Shown: positions 32,593 to 33,227 of the stretch, piece after piece
Layout: each line of letters opens with the position of its first letter
How positions within the stretch are numbered: position 1 is the stretch's first letter
NCBI GenBank assembly: GCA_029933565.1
Contig: JAOZNY010000006.1
Span: forward strand, 1 to 33,227
DNA from: Bacteroidales bacterium
Lineage (GTDB): Bacteria > Bacteroidota > Bacteroidia > Bacteroidales > F082
Direction: 5' to 3'
DNA length: 33,227 nucleotides
Program-made: the position numbers and the translations under genes
Notes under the pieces: generated by a model
The model's database searches: none
Told to the model about the DNA's origin: nothing
What the model saw: the letters and a program-made list of their open reading frames with translations, nothing else

Positions 32593-33227
32593 CTAATTCT
32601 GTTTTTTAATCTTATCATCTTTCGACAAGCCCTCCAAAACTTCAATATTAATTCCATCGGAAAGGCCAGTTTTAATGTATCTCTTTTCAAATACTTGTGG
32701 CTCTATTTCCACCTCTACAAAAACAGTATCATTTTCAAACTGAAGAAGACTTTCGGAAATTGCTAAAACACTGTCGACCCTGTTAAGTACAATATTTGCA
32801 TTTGCGCTGTAACCTGCTCTGATAAATTGATTTTCCAGAAGTTTCACATCAGCCTTAATTTCGAATTGAACGGCACCATTTACCTCAGCACCCTTTGGGG
32901 AAATATGTTCAAGCATTGCTTCAAACTCCACATCTTCGAGTGCACCAATAACAAGAATTAAAGGCATTCCCTCTTTAATTTTTCCTACTTCCGACTCATC
33001 GATATTTCCTTCAAAAACCATTTCTCCCATATCGGCAATATTTGCAATTGTTGTTCCTGCATTAAAGTTATTAGCCTCAATTACCTGATATCCAATCTCA
33101 ACAGGAATAGCCAAAATCATTCCATCTATGGTTGCTTTTACAAGAGTATTTGTCTGTCCTCCTGAGTTTTTTGTCTGACCTTCCAGAATTAACTCAAGGG
33201 TTTCCTGTGCTGTTTCCAGTTCTTCGA
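32593..33227 (-). CDS. efflux periplasmic adaptor (HlyD/MacA-like), 5' end missing
   Basis: The frame is open to the right edge, so about 210 C-terminal residues are seen. It starts inside a coiled-coil hairpin (EELETAQETLELI). The barrel-sandwich return strand follows (TLVKATIDGMILAIPVEIGY), then a beta-barrel domain (FEGNIDESEVGKIKEGMPL) and a membrane-proximal domain ending EVLEGLSKDDKIKKQN. This is the order of periplasmic adaptors for ABC (MacB) or RND exporters. The ATG at 33120 is internal. The gene probably continues an exporter operon beyond the window. Confidence 0.88.
   Translation of the reverse strand, partial: EELETAQETLELILEGQTKNSGGQTNTLVKATIDGMILAIPVEIGYQVIEANNFNAGTTIANIADMGEMVFEGNIDESEVGKIKEGMPLILVIGALEDVEFEAMLEHISPKGAEVNGAVQFEIKADVKLLENQFIRAGYSANANIVLNRVDSVLAISESLLQFENDTVFVEVEIEPQVFEKRYIKTGLSDGINIEVLEGLSKDDKIKKQN

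Overview
The window is AT-rich, gene-dense chromosome from a member of the Bacteroidota, most likely an anaerobic, protein-fermenting Bacteroidales/Marinilabiliales-type bacterium. This rests on the gene families present: a PorT-like outer-membrane barrel, S46 and M49 dipeptidyl peptidases, a purH-mreBCD block, AAA/DUF4143 ATPases and DUF6249. It also rests on repeated matches to the Bacteroidota promoter (-7 TAnnTTTG, sometimes with a -33 TTTG/TTG) and on the general lack of Shine-Dalgarno sequences. No tRNA, rRNA, CRISPR array or intact insertion sequence was seen.

Layout. 1-77: the end of a short tandem-repeat array. 126-5133: a small 4-helix membrane protein, a membrane-anchored MutS-family ATPase, a HipBA toxin-antitoxin pair and an outer-membrane barrel. 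5225-8450 (minus): an eliminase-type glycyl radical enzyme and its activase; the activase has no ATG. 8776-12931 (plus): methylmalonyl-CoA epimerase and the four subunits of a biotin-dependent, Na+-pumping methylmalonyl-CoA decarboxylase. 12970-14317: a RelBE-like toxin-antitoxin pair, uridine kinase and a DUF1289 protein, then a MITE-like element. 14918-16468: a tryptophanase preceded by a leader ORF and an intrinsic terminator. 16526-20270: a DUF308/HdeD membrane protein, RecJ and a MacB-like permease. 20415-24401: purH, mreB, mreC, mreD. 24504-29732: DPP7-type S46 peptidase, a secreted PPC-like protein with a C-terminal sorting-type signal, and an M49 lipoprotein peptidase. 29901-32433: two AAA/DUF4143 ATPases, each with a tandem palindromic repeat array over its promoter. 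32593 to the right edge: the 3' part of a periplasmic adaptor gene.

Physiology. The two dipeptidyl peptidases would release dipeptides, tryptophanase degrades tryptophan to indole, pyruvate and ammonia, and the epimerase/decarboxylase operon completes the succinate-to-propionate route while pumping Na+. The glycyl radical enzyme adds an oxygen-sensitive radical elimination on an unidentified substrate. Together this is a picture of an anaerobe living on peptides and amino acids.

The most unusual signals are: (i) two unrelated repeat arrays of 32-33 bp period, each unit an inverted repeat, placed the same way over the promoters of two paralogous AAA/DUF4143 ATPases; (ii) a promoter, short ORF and terminator leader before tryptophanase whose peptide lacks tryptophan; (iii) a glycyl-radical activase whose conserved N-terminus runs upstream of any ATG, GTG or TTG; and (iv) several structured dispersed repeats.
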